Of a stretch of DNA of 64,000 bases, positions 24,325-32,284 are shown piece after piece. This stretch comes from Alphaproteobacteria bacterium. Lineage in GTDB: Bacteria; Pseudomonadota; Alphaproteobacteria; RF32; CAG-239. A program made the translations under genes and the position numbers. Numbering within the stretch: the stretch's first letter is position 1; every line of letters begins with the position of its first letter. The notes under the pieces were generated by a model, which was given only the letters and a program-made list of their open reading frames with translations, had not been told where the DNA came from and did not search any database. The stretch is taken from the NCBI GenBank assembly GCA_017445475.1, contig JAFSUB010000024.1, positions 23,912 to 87,911 on the forward strand, written 5' to 3'.

Positions 24325-24875
24325 GATTTATACTCCGACCAAATGATTTTTGTTTCTTTCTTATTTTCTGTTTTGTCCCAAACAAACCAAGCAAACTCCA
24401 TTACGGGATTTCCTGTGCCGACAAAATCAACTTTGTTCGGGATAACAACAATAAATCTCGGTGGGTATTTTTTATAAAGCTCAACGCGTTTTTTACCAGT
24501 CAGATAACGAATAGGCAATAAAAGAGCCAACTTCCTATCTGCTAACCTTAAACCCTGTTCAATAAACTCATAAGCCAAATTAAAAGGGGGATTTGTTACA
24601 ATATTCGGCATCTTTGTATTTTCAAGCAAAAAATCAACGCCGGATGTTCCGTCATTATAACACCTGTCAACAAGGTCTGTTGAAACAACATGATGCCCGT
24701 ATTGTTTAATAACTTCCGACATCCTACCGTCACCGCAAGCGCATTCCCAAATCGTTCCGGCAAAACATACTCTATCCATTAAAGCACGCGTGATATATTC
24801 AGGTGTCGGGTAAAAGTCATCCTTTTGCCTCATGCCTTCAACTTCACGGCCGACAAGTTTTTGTTGTTCGCTCAT
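24321..24875 (-). CDS. Phage DNA adenine N6-methyltransferase-like
   Basis: A 184-residue SAM-dependent methyltransferase. The motif WECACGDGRMSEVIK binds SAM and NIVTNPPFNLAYEF contains the catalytic NPPF. A TPEYITRALMDRV lies before, as in Dam-like phage enzymes. The start at 24875 follows a GAGGAG ribosome site within the end of the upstream gene; a longer start at 24923 would lack one. It may protect phage DNA from host restriction. The recognition site cannot be told. Confidence 0.8.
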   Translation of the reverse strand: MSEQQKLVGREVEGMRQKDDFYPTPEYITRALMDRVCFAGTIWECACGDGRMSEVIKQYGHHVVSTDLVDRCYNDGTSGVDFLLENTKMPNIVTNPPFNLAYEFIEQGLRLADRKLALLLPIRYLTGKKRVELYKKYPPRFIVVIPNKVDFVGTGNPVMEFAWFVWDKTENKKETKIIWSEYKS

Positions 24876-24876
24876 C

Positions 24877-25044
24877 TTATTTGCTCCTCTCAAACGCGCT
24901 CCATTTCTTGCCGTGCAAGTCATAAAACACGCTTTTTTTATCCGTGCGCTTCAATACAAGATATTCGTTTGTATCATACGCAAAAAAACATCTGTTTGTT
25001 TTTCGCATATACCATGAAATAAGTTTGTTAATGAACTCTGTCAT
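24877..25044 (-). CDS. Small phage protein, unknown
   Basis: A 55-residue frame: MTEFINKLISWYMRKTNRCF, then YDTNEYLVLKRTDKKSVFYD and a basic end. The stop is one base from the ATG of the methyltransferase, and its last codons hold that gene's ribosome site, which supports expression as an operon. No family is recognised. Confidence 0.5.
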   Translation of the reverse strand: MTEFINKLISWYMRKTNRCFFAYDTNEYLVLKRTDKKSVFYDLHGKKWSAFERSK

Positions 25045-25161
25045 AGCTTTACTCCCTTGAAAAATATGTTGATAAAAAAGGTGCCGAAGTCCGCCCCGTG
25101 TTTTTTTGTATGAAAGGACGTGACATTAACTGGGTGCTGGGACAAACTTCGGCATAAATCA

Positions 25162-25356
25162 TCATTCCGCCCTTTCATAAAAATCGTTCGCCGTAACCTC
25201 GCCACCGCTCCAGTCATAAATCTTTTGCATACGGTCAGGGCGAGGAATAACCAATCCGGCGCAATAACGCCGCAAATCTTCATAGTTAAAACCAAGCTCT
25301 TTTGAAGCTTGAATAAGTGTTTTCTCTTGTTTTTCTATAAATTTCGTAAGTTGCAT
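25162..25356 (-). CDS. Cro-like repressor
   Basis: About 64 residues from the ATG at 25356 (MQLTKFIEKQEKTLIQASKE). A helix-turn-helix follows, LGFNYEDLRRYCAGLVIPRP, then RMQKIYDWSGGEVTANDFYE, a tail seen in small Cro/YdaS-like phage proteins that end in TANDFYE or similar. It stands divergent to the CI-like gene with its own promoter (25376-25404). By analogy it shuts off repressor synthesis and allows the lytic cycle. Confidence 0.75.
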   Translation of the reverse strand: MQLTKFIEKQEKTLIQASKELGFNYEDLRRYCAGLVIPRPDRMQKIYDWSGGEVTANDFYERAE

Positions 25357-25375
25357 TTTTGCCTCCACATTTTGG

Positions 25376-25404
25376 ATGTTACACATATTATGAGTAAAAG
25401 TCAA
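25376..25404 (-). promoter_or_regulatory. Promoter for the Cro-like gene (PR analogue)
   Basis: On the minus strand TTGACT (25404-25399) and TAACAT (25381-25376) are spaced by 17 bases. A 19-base near-perfect palindrome, TTACACATATTATGAGTAA (25379-25397), lies within it, so a bound repressor would block it. Confidence 0.7.
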
Positions 25405-25442
25405 CACATATTTTATGTTTTACAAACAACATTTTTTGTGTT
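25379..25442. promoter_or_regulatory. Operator region OR
   Basis: Three dyads lie between the divergent genes: TTACACATATTATGAGTAA (25379-25397, one mismatched pair), AACACATATTTTATGTTTT (25403-25421) and an imperfect one around CATTTTTTGTGTT (25430-25442). The last 13-mer and the 12-mer TTTTACTCATAA (read on the minus strand, 25388-25399) recur in the block at 27776-27825. This supports binding by the same repressor at both places. Confidence 0.65.
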
Positions 25443-25447
25443 ATAAT
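25419..25447 (+). promoter_or_regulatory. Promoter for the CI-like gene (PRM analogue)
   Basis: TTTACA (25419-25424) and a perfect TATAAT (25442-25447) are exactly 17 bases apart. The gene starts 25 bases downstream of the -10 hexamer with a GAGG ribosome site. The promoter overlaps the operator block. Confidence 0.75.
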
Positions 25448-25471
25448 TCGCAAATTAAAAGAGGCTGTGAA

Positions 25472-26098
25472 ATGAATTTGATTAAACAAAAAAGGGAAGA
25501 AAAAAAACTTTCTCAAAGTGAGCTTGGCAGATTGCTTGGATTATCTCAACAACACGTTCAGCGTTTTGAGAATGGTTACCCTGTTCCGATAAAACACGCT
25601 CCAAAACTTGCCGAAATACTCGATATTGACATCAAAGAGCTTTTACCTAATGCGTTAAAGGATTATGCGCCGACAGAAAAAGAAGTTGTTAAAATAGACA
25701 TTTTAAATGTGAGAGCTTGTTGTGGCAATGGTTTTGAAAACATAACCGAAAACGTCATCGGTCAGCACATGATGACATTGCCGGCACTTCGCGAATTAAC
25801 AACCTCATTGCCGGAAAATATCAAAATCATCAAAGCCATCGGCGAATCGATGATCCCAACCATATACCCCAATGATGTTGTTTGGATAGATATTTCGGTT
25901 AAAACACCAACGTCAGACGGTTTATATGTTCTTTGTGTCGGCACAGATTTAATGATCAAGCGTATTCAGATAAATCCGTTTGACAGTTCTGCCACGGTCA
26001 AATCAGATAACCCGCAATATACGCCGTTTACAAGGCCACACTTTCAAGATGTCAACGTCATCGGCCGCGTAATATACCACATGAAAAGGATGAGCTGA
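25472..26098 (+). CDS. CI/LexA-like prophage repressor (HTH + S24 peptidase)
   Basis: A 208-residue repressor from the ATG at 25472, chosen for its GAGG ribosome site. An N-terminal XRE helix-turn-helix (KLSQSELGRLLGLSQQHVQR, about 12-35) is followed by a linker with ACCGNGFEN, the Ala-Cys-Gly-like cleavage region, and the S24 peptidase: IGESMIPTIYPNDVVWID with the catalytic Ser, and TDLMIKRIQ with the catalytic Lys. Cleavage stimulated by RecA would induce the prophage after DNA damage. It is the key immunity protein. Confidence 0.9.
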   Translation: MNLIKQKREEKKLSQSELGRLLGLSQQHVQRFENGYPVPIKHAPKLAEILDIDIKELLPNALKDYAPTEKEVVKIDILNVRACCGNGFENITENVIGQHMMTLPALRELTTSLPENIKIIKAIGESMIPTIYPNDVVWIDISVKTPTSDGLYVLCVGTDLMIKRIQINPFDSSATVKSDNPQYTPFTRPHFQDVNVIGRVIYHMKRMS

Positions 26099-26099
26099 T

Positions 26100-26504
26100 A
26101 TGAAAAAACTTATATTTGTTTTTTGCTTTTTGTTTTCATTTAACACAATGGCAACTGAAATATATAATTGTGAAACTTTATCGGGATATTCGACGCCATT
26201 AAAGAAAAACGAAAAGGAAATAACAAAAACAGAAACAGTATCAGATTTTAAAATTGTTGTTGACGGTAAAAATTCATATATTTTAACTTCGGACAATCAA
26301 AAAACACATTTGTTGTTATTTAATGAAACCGACGAAAAGGCAGAACTTCTTGAAATAGGAGTGGTTGCGTCTTCAATTTATTCAATAGATAAAAAAACAA
26401 AGAAAATATTACAGGCAAAAAACGGAATTATACCTGAAGATTTTTCAGAACTTTTAGATATTGAAATTCCTTATCAAATTATAATGAGTGGGGTTTGCAA
26501 ATGA
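26100..26504 (+). CDS. Secreted protein of the immunity region, unknown
   Basis: A 134-residue protein with a clear signal peptide (KKLIFVFCFLFSFNTMA, cleavage near 19). The mature part is Lys- and Glu-rich with beta-like strands and two Cys (NCETLSG and the C-terminal GVCK) that could pair. It starts two bases after the repressor stop and overlaps the next gene by four bases, so it is probably expressed in the lysogen. A periplasmic lysogenic-conversion function, such as exclusion or stress tolerance, is a guess. Confidence 0.6.
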   Translation: MKKLIFVFCFLFSFNTMATEIYNCETLSGYSTPLKKNEKEITKTETVSDFKIVVDGKNSYILTSDNQKTHLLLFNETDEKAELLEIGVVASSIYSIDKKTKKILQAKNGIIPEDFSELLDIEIPYQIIMSGVCK

Positions 26505-26737
26505 AAAAACTTTTAATAATTTTAGCGGTCTTAATTTTAGCGCTTCCGGCATCTGCGCGCTATCAAAAAGGATATTATAAACCAAGTTCAGGAAAATATG
26601 TCGCCGGACACTTCAAAACAACACCGGATAGCTATAGGTTTAACAACTATTCAACAAAAGGAAACATCAATCCATATACCGGTTCAAAAGGTTATCAATC
26701 ACCATACAAAACCTATACGCCAAAATCTTATAAGTAG
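26501..26737 (+). CDS. Small secreted phage-type protein (YxKPSSGxYV family)
   Basis: A 78-residue protein with a signal peptide (KKLLIILAVLILALPASA). The mature part YYKPSSGKYVAGHFKTTPDS, then NYSTKGNINPYTGSKGYQ matches a common type of small secreted protein in gammaproteobacterial and alphaproteobacterial prophages, with the NxNPYTGxxG ending. Their function is not known. The ATG overlaps the stop of the previous gene as ATGA. Confidence 0.65.
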   Translation: MKKLLIILAVLILALPASARYQKGYYKPSSGKYVAGHFKTTPDSYRFNNYSTKGNINPYTGSKGYQSPYKTYTPKSYK

Positions 26738-26746
26738 GAAAAGATA

Positions 26747-27553
26747 ATGAAAAACGATAATAATTATTCTTTTGTCGCTTATATAGATGAATCCGGTTGC
26801 GATGGTTTTGATAAAAAACACAATGGTAGCCATACATCAAAATGGTTCGTTTTGTCAGCACTTGTTGTTAGAAAGTCATTAGATGTTGAGCTTCCACGTC
26901 GTCGTGATAAAATTTTACAATCTATATCTCAGCAACGTAAAATTATCCATATGCGCAAAATAAATAATCATGAACATAAATTATATATTGCTAAAGAAAC
27001 ATCAAACATACCGGCAAGATATATAAATATTTTATCAAATAAATATTCTGTTCTTAATTCTGAAAGAAAAGATTTGTTTGATAAAAAAAATACATATTAC
27101 AATTACATGGCAAGATATTTGATTGAACGCATTTCTTGGTGTTGCAATTATCTACGCCCAAAAGTTCCTGAAGGAAATGGAAAAGTAAAAATATTCTTTT
27201 CAATGCGTGGTGGAATGTCCTATACTGACTTTCAGACCTATTTGAAAAAACTAAAAGATGAAAATAAAGATTCTCGAATAAATTGGAATGTTATTGATAT
27301 AGACTTAATTGAGGCGCAGCCTCATTCAAAACGTGCAGGCTTACAACTTGTTGATGTTATAGCTTATTCATTTTTTAAAGCAGTAGAACAAAACGAATTA
27401 AATATGGTTGATACAAGTTATGCTCAAAAACTCACAAAACCGCTTTTTAAGCATAAAGGTAAGATTGTTGGCTATGGATTAAAATTTGTTCCGAAACTTG
27501 AAAACTTACCCGAAGAAGAGAAGCCAAAAGAACTTTTAGATATTTTAAACTAA
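26747..27553 (+). CDS. DUF3800-domain protein
   Basis: A 268-residue protein. The N-terminal YIDESGCDGF with two acidic residues and the C-terminal AGLQLVDVIAYSFFKAVEQ with Asp and a conserved LVD motif are the DUF3800 signature, an RNase H-like fold often found in mobile elements and some defence loci. The start is nine bases after the previous gene, and codon use is AT-rich like its neighbours. It might act against other phages or in transfer control. The function is inferred from the family and position. Confidence 0.75.
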   Translation: MKNDNNYSFVAYIDESGCDGFDKKHNGSHTSKWFVLSALVVRKSLDVELPRRRDKILQSISQQRKIIHMRKINNHEHKLYIAKETSNIPARYINILSNKYSVLNSERKDLFDKKNTYYNYMARYLIERISWCCNYLRPKVPEGNGKVKIFFSMRGGMSYTDFQTYLKKLKDENKDSRINWNVIDIDLIEAQPHSKRAGLQLVDVIAYSFFKAVEQNELNMVDTSYAQKLTKPLFKHKGKIVGYGLKFVPKLENLPEEEKPKELLDILN

Positions 27554-27763
27554 TAAAACGGGTCCCCAGAGAGCCGACCACCCTTTCGGGCTGTAAAGCT
27601 AAAAAAGCTAAAATTCTTTAATCTGGCGCATACCCGTTTATATATTCAATATAACCCATATTTAAAAACTTGTCAACACCTTTTGTGTATAATTTTTCGT
27701 AAAACTTTTTGCGCAGACTAAACCGTTGATTTTTCGTGTTTTTTGAAAAATATTCACATTTTT
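27554..27763. other. AT-rich non-coding stretch between immunity genes and OL
   Basis: No gene is seen here. Shortly after the DUF3800 stop the sequence GGGTCCCC and a weak hairpin around AAAGCTAAAAAAGCT occur; neither is a convincing terminator. The rest is A+T rich and leads into the operator block at 27774. Confidence 0.4.
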
Positions 27764-27773
27764 TCTTAAAATA

Positions 27774-27825
27774 CACATTTTTTGTGTTGACATTTACTCA
27801 AAAAGAGTGTAGATTTTACTCATAA
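27774..27825. promoter_or_regulatory. Operator region OL
   Basis: CACATTTTTTGTG (27774-27786) is palindromic, ACTCAAAAAGAGT (from 27796) is a perfect dyad, and TTTTACTCATAA (27814-27825) repeats the half-site of the OR block. The 13-mer CATTTTTTGTGTT also matches OR exactly. The sites overlap the promoter at 27787-27815. Confidence 0.65.
27787..27815 (+). promoter_or_regulatory. Early rightward promoter (PL analogue)
   Basis: TTGACA (27787-27792) and TAGATT (27810-27815) are 17 bases apart. It would drive the recombination and integration genes to the right, and its operators tie it to the prophage repressor. Confidence 0.7.
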
Positions 27826-27942
27826 CGTGAGCGGGTAGCCTTCCGCCAAAAACAAAAGGTGTCAGTAAGTCCACTGTAAAGGGCAAACAAAGGCGACGTC
27901 CTCAACCGTCATCCTAAAACAACAAACGCTATGGAGGCAAAT

Positions 27943-28179
27943 ATGACAGATTATAGCAAATACACAGATGAACAGCTAAAACAGGCAAAGAACGCCATTC
28001 AAGAACAGATTTGGTGCAACGAGTGCGGAAACGATTGTTATTACTCATCTTCGCAATACAAATCCGACCGTGCGGCTCTTCGAGAGGTTGAGCGCGAAAT
28101 CGAATTTCGTGAGGACAAGCGCACAAACGGCCAAATCTTCGACGAGATTATGGGCAGCTATATGAAAGCGGGGGCATAA
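27943..28179 (+). CDS. First early gene, small charged protein
   Basis: A 78-residue protein (MTDYSKYTDEQLKQAKNAIQ). A GGAGG site five bases upstream decides the ATG at 27943. It is rich in Glu, Arg and Cys (CNECGNDC, possibly a zinc site) and helical at ALREVEREIEFREDKR. It is preceded by 120 bases of leader after the OL promoter. No family is recognised. Position suggests an early regulator. Confidence 0.6.
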   Translation: MTDYSKYTDEQLKQAKNAIQEQIWCNECGNDCYYSSSQYKSDRAALREVEREIEFREDKRTNGQIFDEIMGSYMKAGA

Positions 28180-28430
28180 TGTCGGTTTTCGGTTTAATCG
28201 GTTCGATTTGCGTTTTGCTTTTAAGCCTGCGGCTTTTGTTTGCAACAGAGTTCGGAAAGATGAGCTTGGAATATGTCGAAACCGTCAAAAAGGCAACTTG
28301 TTGGTCGCCGGAGGTTCATGTTATCCATCGGCTAAAAACGACACTGCTCGAGCAAATCGCAATCGTTTCGCTCGTTCCGGTTTGTGCCGCCACCGTTGCT
28401 TTTTATGTGCTTTTAATATCAATTTTTTAG
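28179..28430 (+). CDS. Small membrane protein
   Basis: An 83-residue protein with two hydrophobic segments (FGLIGSICVLLLSLRLLFA and VSLVPVCAATVAFYVLLIS). Its ATG overlaps the stop of the previous gene as TAATG. Function unknown; inner-membrane location is predicted from composition. Confidence 0.55.
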   Translation: MSVFGLIGSICVLLLSLRLLFATEFGKMSLEYVETVKKATCWSPEVHVIHRLKTTLLEQIAIVSLVPVCAATVAFYVLLISIF

Positions 28431-28440
28431 GGGAAATACA

Positions 28441-29178
28441 ATGTGTGAAACAAATGAAATCATTTCGGTTAATCCGGTCAATTCTCAAGTAGATTTAATT
28501 GATGATATTTTCGCGGCTGCAAATCGGCGTATTCAGCAGCTCGAACAAATCGTCGTGATGTCAATTAAAAGAACAAATCACAATGATTGGGTGGATCAGG
28601 GAGGCAAACCGTATTTAACATGCTCTGGTGCCGAAAAAATCGCAAGGCTCTTTGGCGTATGCTGGAAAAACGTCAAAAACGAAAAAGTCATCTCAACAGA
28701 TGAGCTCGGCCAGTTTTACTTTTATGAGTGCACAGGTGAGTTTACTTTGGGTTCTGACGTCATAACGGCCATTGGAACTTGCAGCCAAAAAGACCAGTTC
28801 TTTGCAAAAACCAAAGAGGGAATGAAGCCGGCAAGCGAGATTGATGAAACAAACATCAGAAAAGCTGCTTATTCAAATATGGTCGTTAACGGCGTCACGC
28901 GTATTTTGGGAATCCGCAACTTAACATGGGACCAAGTTAAAGCAGGTGGTGTGGATACTTCTCAAATTTCAAAAGTAACGTATGCCAAAGGTGGCAACGG
29001 TGGCGGCAGAATTTCCGAAGCTCAAGCAAAACACTTCTTTGCCATTTGCAAGCAATCAGGAAAGACTGATGAACAAATCAAAGAATATCTTTCATCAACA
29101 TATAAAATTGACAGCTCAAAAGAAATTAAAACTTCAGATTATGAAGCCATTTGTAAATGGGCTGAAGGGAATGAATAA
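28441..29178 (+). CDS. Phage recombination protein, probable annealing type
   Basis: A 245-residue protein. The stretch QGGKPYLTCSGAEKIARLFG recurs in phage proteins that are usually paired with an exonuclease. The central KAAYSNMVVNGVTRILGIRN is also typical. The C-terminal part ISEAQAKHFFAICKQSGKTD, then YEAICKWAEG is a small module attached to Erf- and Rad52-like phage recombinases. The next gene encodes a Cas4-like nuclease, so the two probably form a Red-like recombination pair. The exact superfamily of the recombinase is uncertain. Confidence 0.65.
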   Translation: MCETNEIISVNPVNSQVDLIDDIFAAANRRIQQLEQIVVMSIKRTNHNDWVDQGGKPYLTCSGAEKIARLFGVCWKNVKNEKVISTDELGQFYFYECTGEFTLGSDVITAIGTCSQKDQFFAKTKEGMKPASEIDETNIRKAAYSNMVVNGVTRILGIRNLTWDQVKAGGVDTSQISKVTYAKGGNGGGRISEAQAKHFFAICKQSGKTDEQIKEYLSSTYKIDSSKEIKTSDYEAICKWAEGNE

Positions 29179-30164
29179 TGCCTTATGCTTTCGCAACATA
29201 TCAAGACGCATCTGATTTAGCCGACTTCATCGCTCAAAAACGCCATGATGTCCTAAACGCAAAAATCAATCGATACCCAAAGCGTGCTTTCACCTGCTCT
29301 GACATCCACGAATGCGACCGCTATATGATACACTCTATTTTAGATTGGGATAAGCGAGAGCTTCACGATGCCGGTTTGCAGGCAATCTTTGATGCCGGAA
29401 ACAAAGAAGAAGAAAACGTCAAGAACAGAATCGGTTATGAACTGGGGCTTGAGTTTATTGAAACACAATCACCGTTTGAAATTAAAAACCGTGCGGGCGA
29501 GGTTATTGCTTCCGGAAAGATTGACGGCAAAATTTTGTGGAACGGAAAAGCGGTTCCGGTCGAAATAAAGTCTATGAACGAAAATTCGTTTAATCAGATA
29601 AACTCATTAGAAGACTTCAAGAAAAAACCGCTTTATCGCAAATATCTGCGTCAGATGCAACTTTATCTTTACGGCAACAATCAAGAGGCAGGCCTGTTCA
29701 TTATCTCAAACTTTCGCACGGAAAAGCTAATTTTGGTCACATTAGATTATGGCGAGTGTGAATCCATCATCTCAAGGCTTGAGCGCTTATGGGAAATGAA
29801 AAAAGCCGGCACATATCCAACAGCAGAATATAAACCGGAACTTTGCGACCGTTGCCCGTTTTCTTCAATTTGTTTGGCTGATGTCATCAATCATCCGGCA
29901 GACTTTATTAACAATGAAGAACTCGAAGAACACCTTATGCGCCGTGATGAGCTTGAACCTTTGGTTAAGGAATACAAAGACCTTGACGAAGAAATCAAAG
30001 CAACATTCAAACAAATACCGCACGCATTTGTCGGAACATCTTTTGAAATTATCGGAAAAGAGCAATCTCGAAAATCCGTTGATGCAAAGGCAATGCCGGA
30101 AGATTTGAGAAAACAATACGAGCGCGAAACAACATTTTGGATCACAAAAATTAAAAGGATTTAA
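29178..30164 (+). CDS. Cas4-like PD-(D/E)xK exonuclease
   Basis: A 328-residue protein. The core GKIDGKILWNGKAVPVEIKS holds the Asp and the E-x-K of the nuclease, followed by LRQMQLYLYGNN (Q-x3-Y motif). A cluster LCDRCPFSSIC and an early CSDIHECDRY supply four Cys of the kind that bind an iron-sulfur cluster in Cas4 and AddB. A C-terminal helical tail (EYKDLDEEIKATF) is present. It would resect 5' ends to produce single strands for its partner. The start overlaps the preceding stop. Confidence 0.8.
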   Translation: MPYAFATYQDASDLADFIAQKRHDVLNAKINRYPKRAFTCSDIHECDRYMIHSILDWDKRELHDAGLQAIFDAGNKEEENVKNRIGYELGLEFIETQSPFEIKNRAGEVIASGKIDGKILWNGKAVPVEIKSMNENSFNQINSLEDFKKKPLYRKYLRQMQLYLYGNNQEAGLFIISNFRTEKLILVTLDYGECESIISRLERLWEMKKAGTYPTAEYKPELCDRCPFSSICLADVINHPADFINNEELEEHLMRRDELEPLVKEYKDLDEEIKATFKQIPHAFVGTSFEIIGKEQSRKSVDAKAMPEDLRKQYERETTFWITKIKRI

Positions 30165-30165
30165 C

Positions 30166-30441
30166 ATGATAAAAATTACAAAAGAAAAATACCCGTTTAC
30201 CGTCATTATTGAAGATAAAATCTCTCAAAGCGGCAAACCCTATCAATCAATCGCTGTCAAATATGTTCAAAAAGCGAAAGACTACACTGAAGACAACAAA
30301 AAATATGACAAGACTTTCTTTAATTTCTTTGATGAAGGCGATTTGCTCACATTGTCCAGCTTGTGCGAGGCAGCTTATCAACACTTGGCTGTCGCCCGCC
30401 AAATAGAGCGTGAAGAGCAATATCAAGCGAGGCAACAATGA
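30166..30441 (+). CDS. Small recombination-region protein
   Basis: A 91-residue protein. KYPFTVIIEDKISQSGKPYQ and IAVKYVQKAKDYTEDN form a small beta domain, then a helix rich in Arg and Gln follows. Its place directly after the nuclease gene is often that of a single-stranded DNA-binding protein, but no OB signature is convincing. The start is two bases past the previous stop. Unknown function. Confidence 0.55.
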   Translation: MIKITKEKYPFTVIIEDKISQSGKPYQSIAVKYVQKAKDYTEDNKKYDKTFFNFFDEGDLLTLSSLCEAAYQHLAVARQIEREEQYQARQQ

Positions 30442-30518
30442 CAGAATTTGACATCATATTTGAGCTTGAATGGGAAAAATACAGTATTTTTAAGAAAGGG
30501 AAAAAAGATGCAAGATAG
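30438..30518 (+). CDS. Possible 26-residue acidic peptide
   Basis: The frame starts at an ATG that overlaps the previous stop as ATGA and reads MTEFDIIFELEWEKYSIFKK. It contains the ribosome site of the next gene. The overlap pattern is the only support. Confidence 0.35.
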   Translation: MTEFDIIFELEWEKYSIFKKGKKDAR

Positions 30519-30885
30519 ATGGGAAAATGTAACAAAAGACGAGTGCGTATTATGCGTCTTGCGTGATAAAGAAACAAAAAAAGCTATAAGAGGCGAATGG
30601 TTTATAGGCACAAAAGAACAAGCACAAAATCGTATTGATGAAGTTAATTCTGATACAAGAACAGATTACTATGAAATATCGGAAGATGAAGATTTAAGAA
30701 GACTATGCCCTCTTCCACTTTCTCAAAGGCAATATGACCTAAATGATATTTTTAGAGAGCTTAAAGACTTAAATGATGCTTTACAAGAAGGTGAATGGGA
30801 TATTAGTCATACACGAAGCACAATCGATGAAATGAATGATAAACTTGATGAATATATCGAAAAATACGCAAGAGAGGATGAATAA
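30508..30885 (+). CDS. Phage early protein, unknown
   Basis: A 125-residue protein from the ATG at 30508, which has an AAAGGGA ribosome site. It is acidic, with a first part (MQDRWENVTKDECVLCVLRD) and a C-terminal helical part (DIFRELKDLNDALQEGEWDI). No family is recognised. The stop touches the following gene. Confidence 0.55.
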   Translation: MQDRWENVTKDECVLCVLRDKETKKAIRGEWFIGTKEQAQNRIDEVNSDTRTDYYEISEDEDLRRLCPLPLSQRQYDLNDIFRELKDLNDALQEGEWDISHTRSTIDEMNDKLDEYIEKYAREDE

Positions 30886-31370
30886 TGATGAACGATAGAT
30901 TTAAGTTTAGAACGGGGTTTACCATTAGTTTTTACGATATTGCCGGCAATGATGTAGAGCGTCAAATTATACTGGATAGCTGTTTTTCAATTGATAACGG
31001 CGGTGAGGGAATATGCGTCAACGAAAAAATTATTCAGGAAGCGCTTGATATATATGTCGCAAAAGATGAGCATAAATCCGCTTGGGATTTTATTAACGCA
31101 AATTATGCCGAAACAGACGGTTATTATTTTATTGATAGTGTTGACTTCTTGGATCAATGCACCGGCTTAAAGGATAAAAACGGCAAGTTGATTTATGAGG
31201 GCGATATTATACTTGTTGAAAATAATAAATGTTCTGTTGAATGGGAATCTGAAAACGCAAGATATAATGTAATTGGGTATGGTGAAATAGCATATCTTAA
31301 TTATAACGATATTGAAGTCGTCGGTAATATTCACGAAAACGCAGATTTAATAAAGGTAGGTGGAAAATGA
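30885..31370 (+). CDS. YopX-family phage protein
   Basis: A 161-residue protein. The C-terminal part CTGLKDKNGKLIYEGDIILV, then LNYNDIEVVGNIHENADLI is the YopX signature: a small beta-barrel with G-L-x-D-x-x-G-x-x-I-Y-E-G-D. YopX proteins are widespread in phages and of unknown function. The N-terminal half (RFKFRTGFTISFYDIAGNDV) is less conserved. Two adjacent start codons are possible, at 30885 and 30888. Confidence 0.8.
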   Translation: MMNDRFKFRTGFTISFYDIAGNDVERQIILDSCFSIDNGGEGICVNEKIIQEALDIYVAKDEHKSAWDFINANYAETDGYYFIDSVDFLDQCTGLKDKNGKLIYEGDIILVENNKCSVEWESENARYNVIGYGEIAYLNYNDIEVVGNIHENADLIKVGGK

Positions 31371-31543
31371 GTTGGATTATAAAAAAGCCATCAAAAGACG
31401 AATTGATTGAAGGTGCTGAAGAAAACATAAAATATCTTGAAAAAGAGTTATCCAATGCAAAAGGCTATTGGTATAAATTACAAATGAAAATAGCACTTAA
31501 AAAAGAAAAAGAATGGTTAAAGGAGTTAAAACAAGATGAATGA
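31367..31543 (+). CDS. Small helical phage protein
   Basis: A 58-residue frame (MSWIIKKPSKDELIEGAEEN) with a strong charged helix (EKELSNAKGYWYKLQMKIAL). Its ATG overlaps the YopX stop as ATGA, and it overlaps the next gene by eight bases. Short for automatic calling but well placed. Function unknown. Confidence 0.5.
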   Translation: MSWIIKKPSKDELIEGAEENIKYLEKELSNAKGYWYKLQMKIALKKEKEWLKELKQDE

Positions 31544-31991
31544 TAACAATAAAATACAAGCTAATTCTGTTGATGACAATAAAATACAAGCTAACTTGAC
31601 AGAATTGTGGCAAAAAGGCGAACTGCCTGCTGAATGGTATTATGTTAAATTTGATAATACGGATAACATCTATATTACATTTTATGCAAAAAGCGAGCGT
31701 CATTTTAATTATTGTGGCATACATATACCAGAAGACGAAATAACCGAAGTCCTAGCACCAGTGCCGAGTTATGAGGAATACCAAAAGCTTCTATCCGACC
31801 AACTGGCTAAAATCGAGGGCGAAGAAATCAATGCAGAGCTTGAAGCGGAAAACGCAAAGCTCAAAGAACTGCTGAATACAATAAAAAAACAATGCGAACT
31901 ACGTATCCCAAAAAATGGATTAAGTCCTGTTGGGGACAGAGCAGTGTTATGTAAAGTATTTTTAGATTTAATTGATGAGGTAATAAAATGA
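31536..31991 (+). CDS. Phage early protein with duplicated N-terminus
   Basis: A 151-residue protein. The N-terminus contains a 30-base in-frame direct repeat giving NNKIQAN and DNKIQAN. The middle ELPAEWYYVKFDNTDNIYIT is followed by a coiled coil (ELEAENAKLKELLNTIKKQ). The first part resembles small phage proteins with W-Y-Y-V-K cores of unknown function. It belongs to a chain of overlapping early genes. Confidence 0.55.
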   Translation: MNDNNKIQANSVDDNKIQANLTELWQKGELPAEWYYVKFDNTDNIYITFYAKSERHFNYCGIHIPEDEITEVLAPVPSYEEYQKLLSDQLAKIEGEEINAELEAENAKLKELLNTIKKQCELRIPKNGLSPVGDRAVLCKVFLDLIDEVIK

Positions 31992-32284
31992 TGGACATTG
32001 AAGAAAAATATGACTTAATGAAACGAGATTTAGATAAAGCCGTTAAGGAAACCGATAATCTTAATGAAATATGTTGTAGGCTTGAGCGTGAAAACGCAGA
32101 GTTTCATTTTGAAAACACCAAGCTCAAAGAACAAATGGCGATTGCAATAGAGGCTCTCAAGTGCTATGAGCAGGAAAACTGGACATACGCAGATGAATAT
32201 AATTACTTTAGGCTTGACGAATACACAGGCGGTTGGTGTCACGCAGAAAAGGCTCTCGAACAGATTAAGGAGTTAGAAAAATGA
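31988..32284 (+). CDS. Coiled-coil phage early protein
   Basis: A 98-residue protein made largely of one charged helix (MKRDLDKAVKETDNLNEICC and ENTKLKEQMAIAIEALKCYE). The C-terminal GGWCHAEKALEQIKELEK ending is similar to other short phage proteins of this kind. It overlaps the neighbouring genes by four bases on both sides. Function unknown. Confidence 0.5.
   Translation: MMDIEEKYDLMKRDLDKAVKETDNLNEICCRLERENAEFHFENTKLKEQMAIAIEALKCYEQENWTYADEYNYFRLDEYTGGWCHAEKALEQIKELEK

Noticed and set aside
25041..25295. An 84-codon minus-strand frame over the Cro-like gene
   Set aside because: It overlaps the better-supported Cro-like gene in another frame and has no family likeness.
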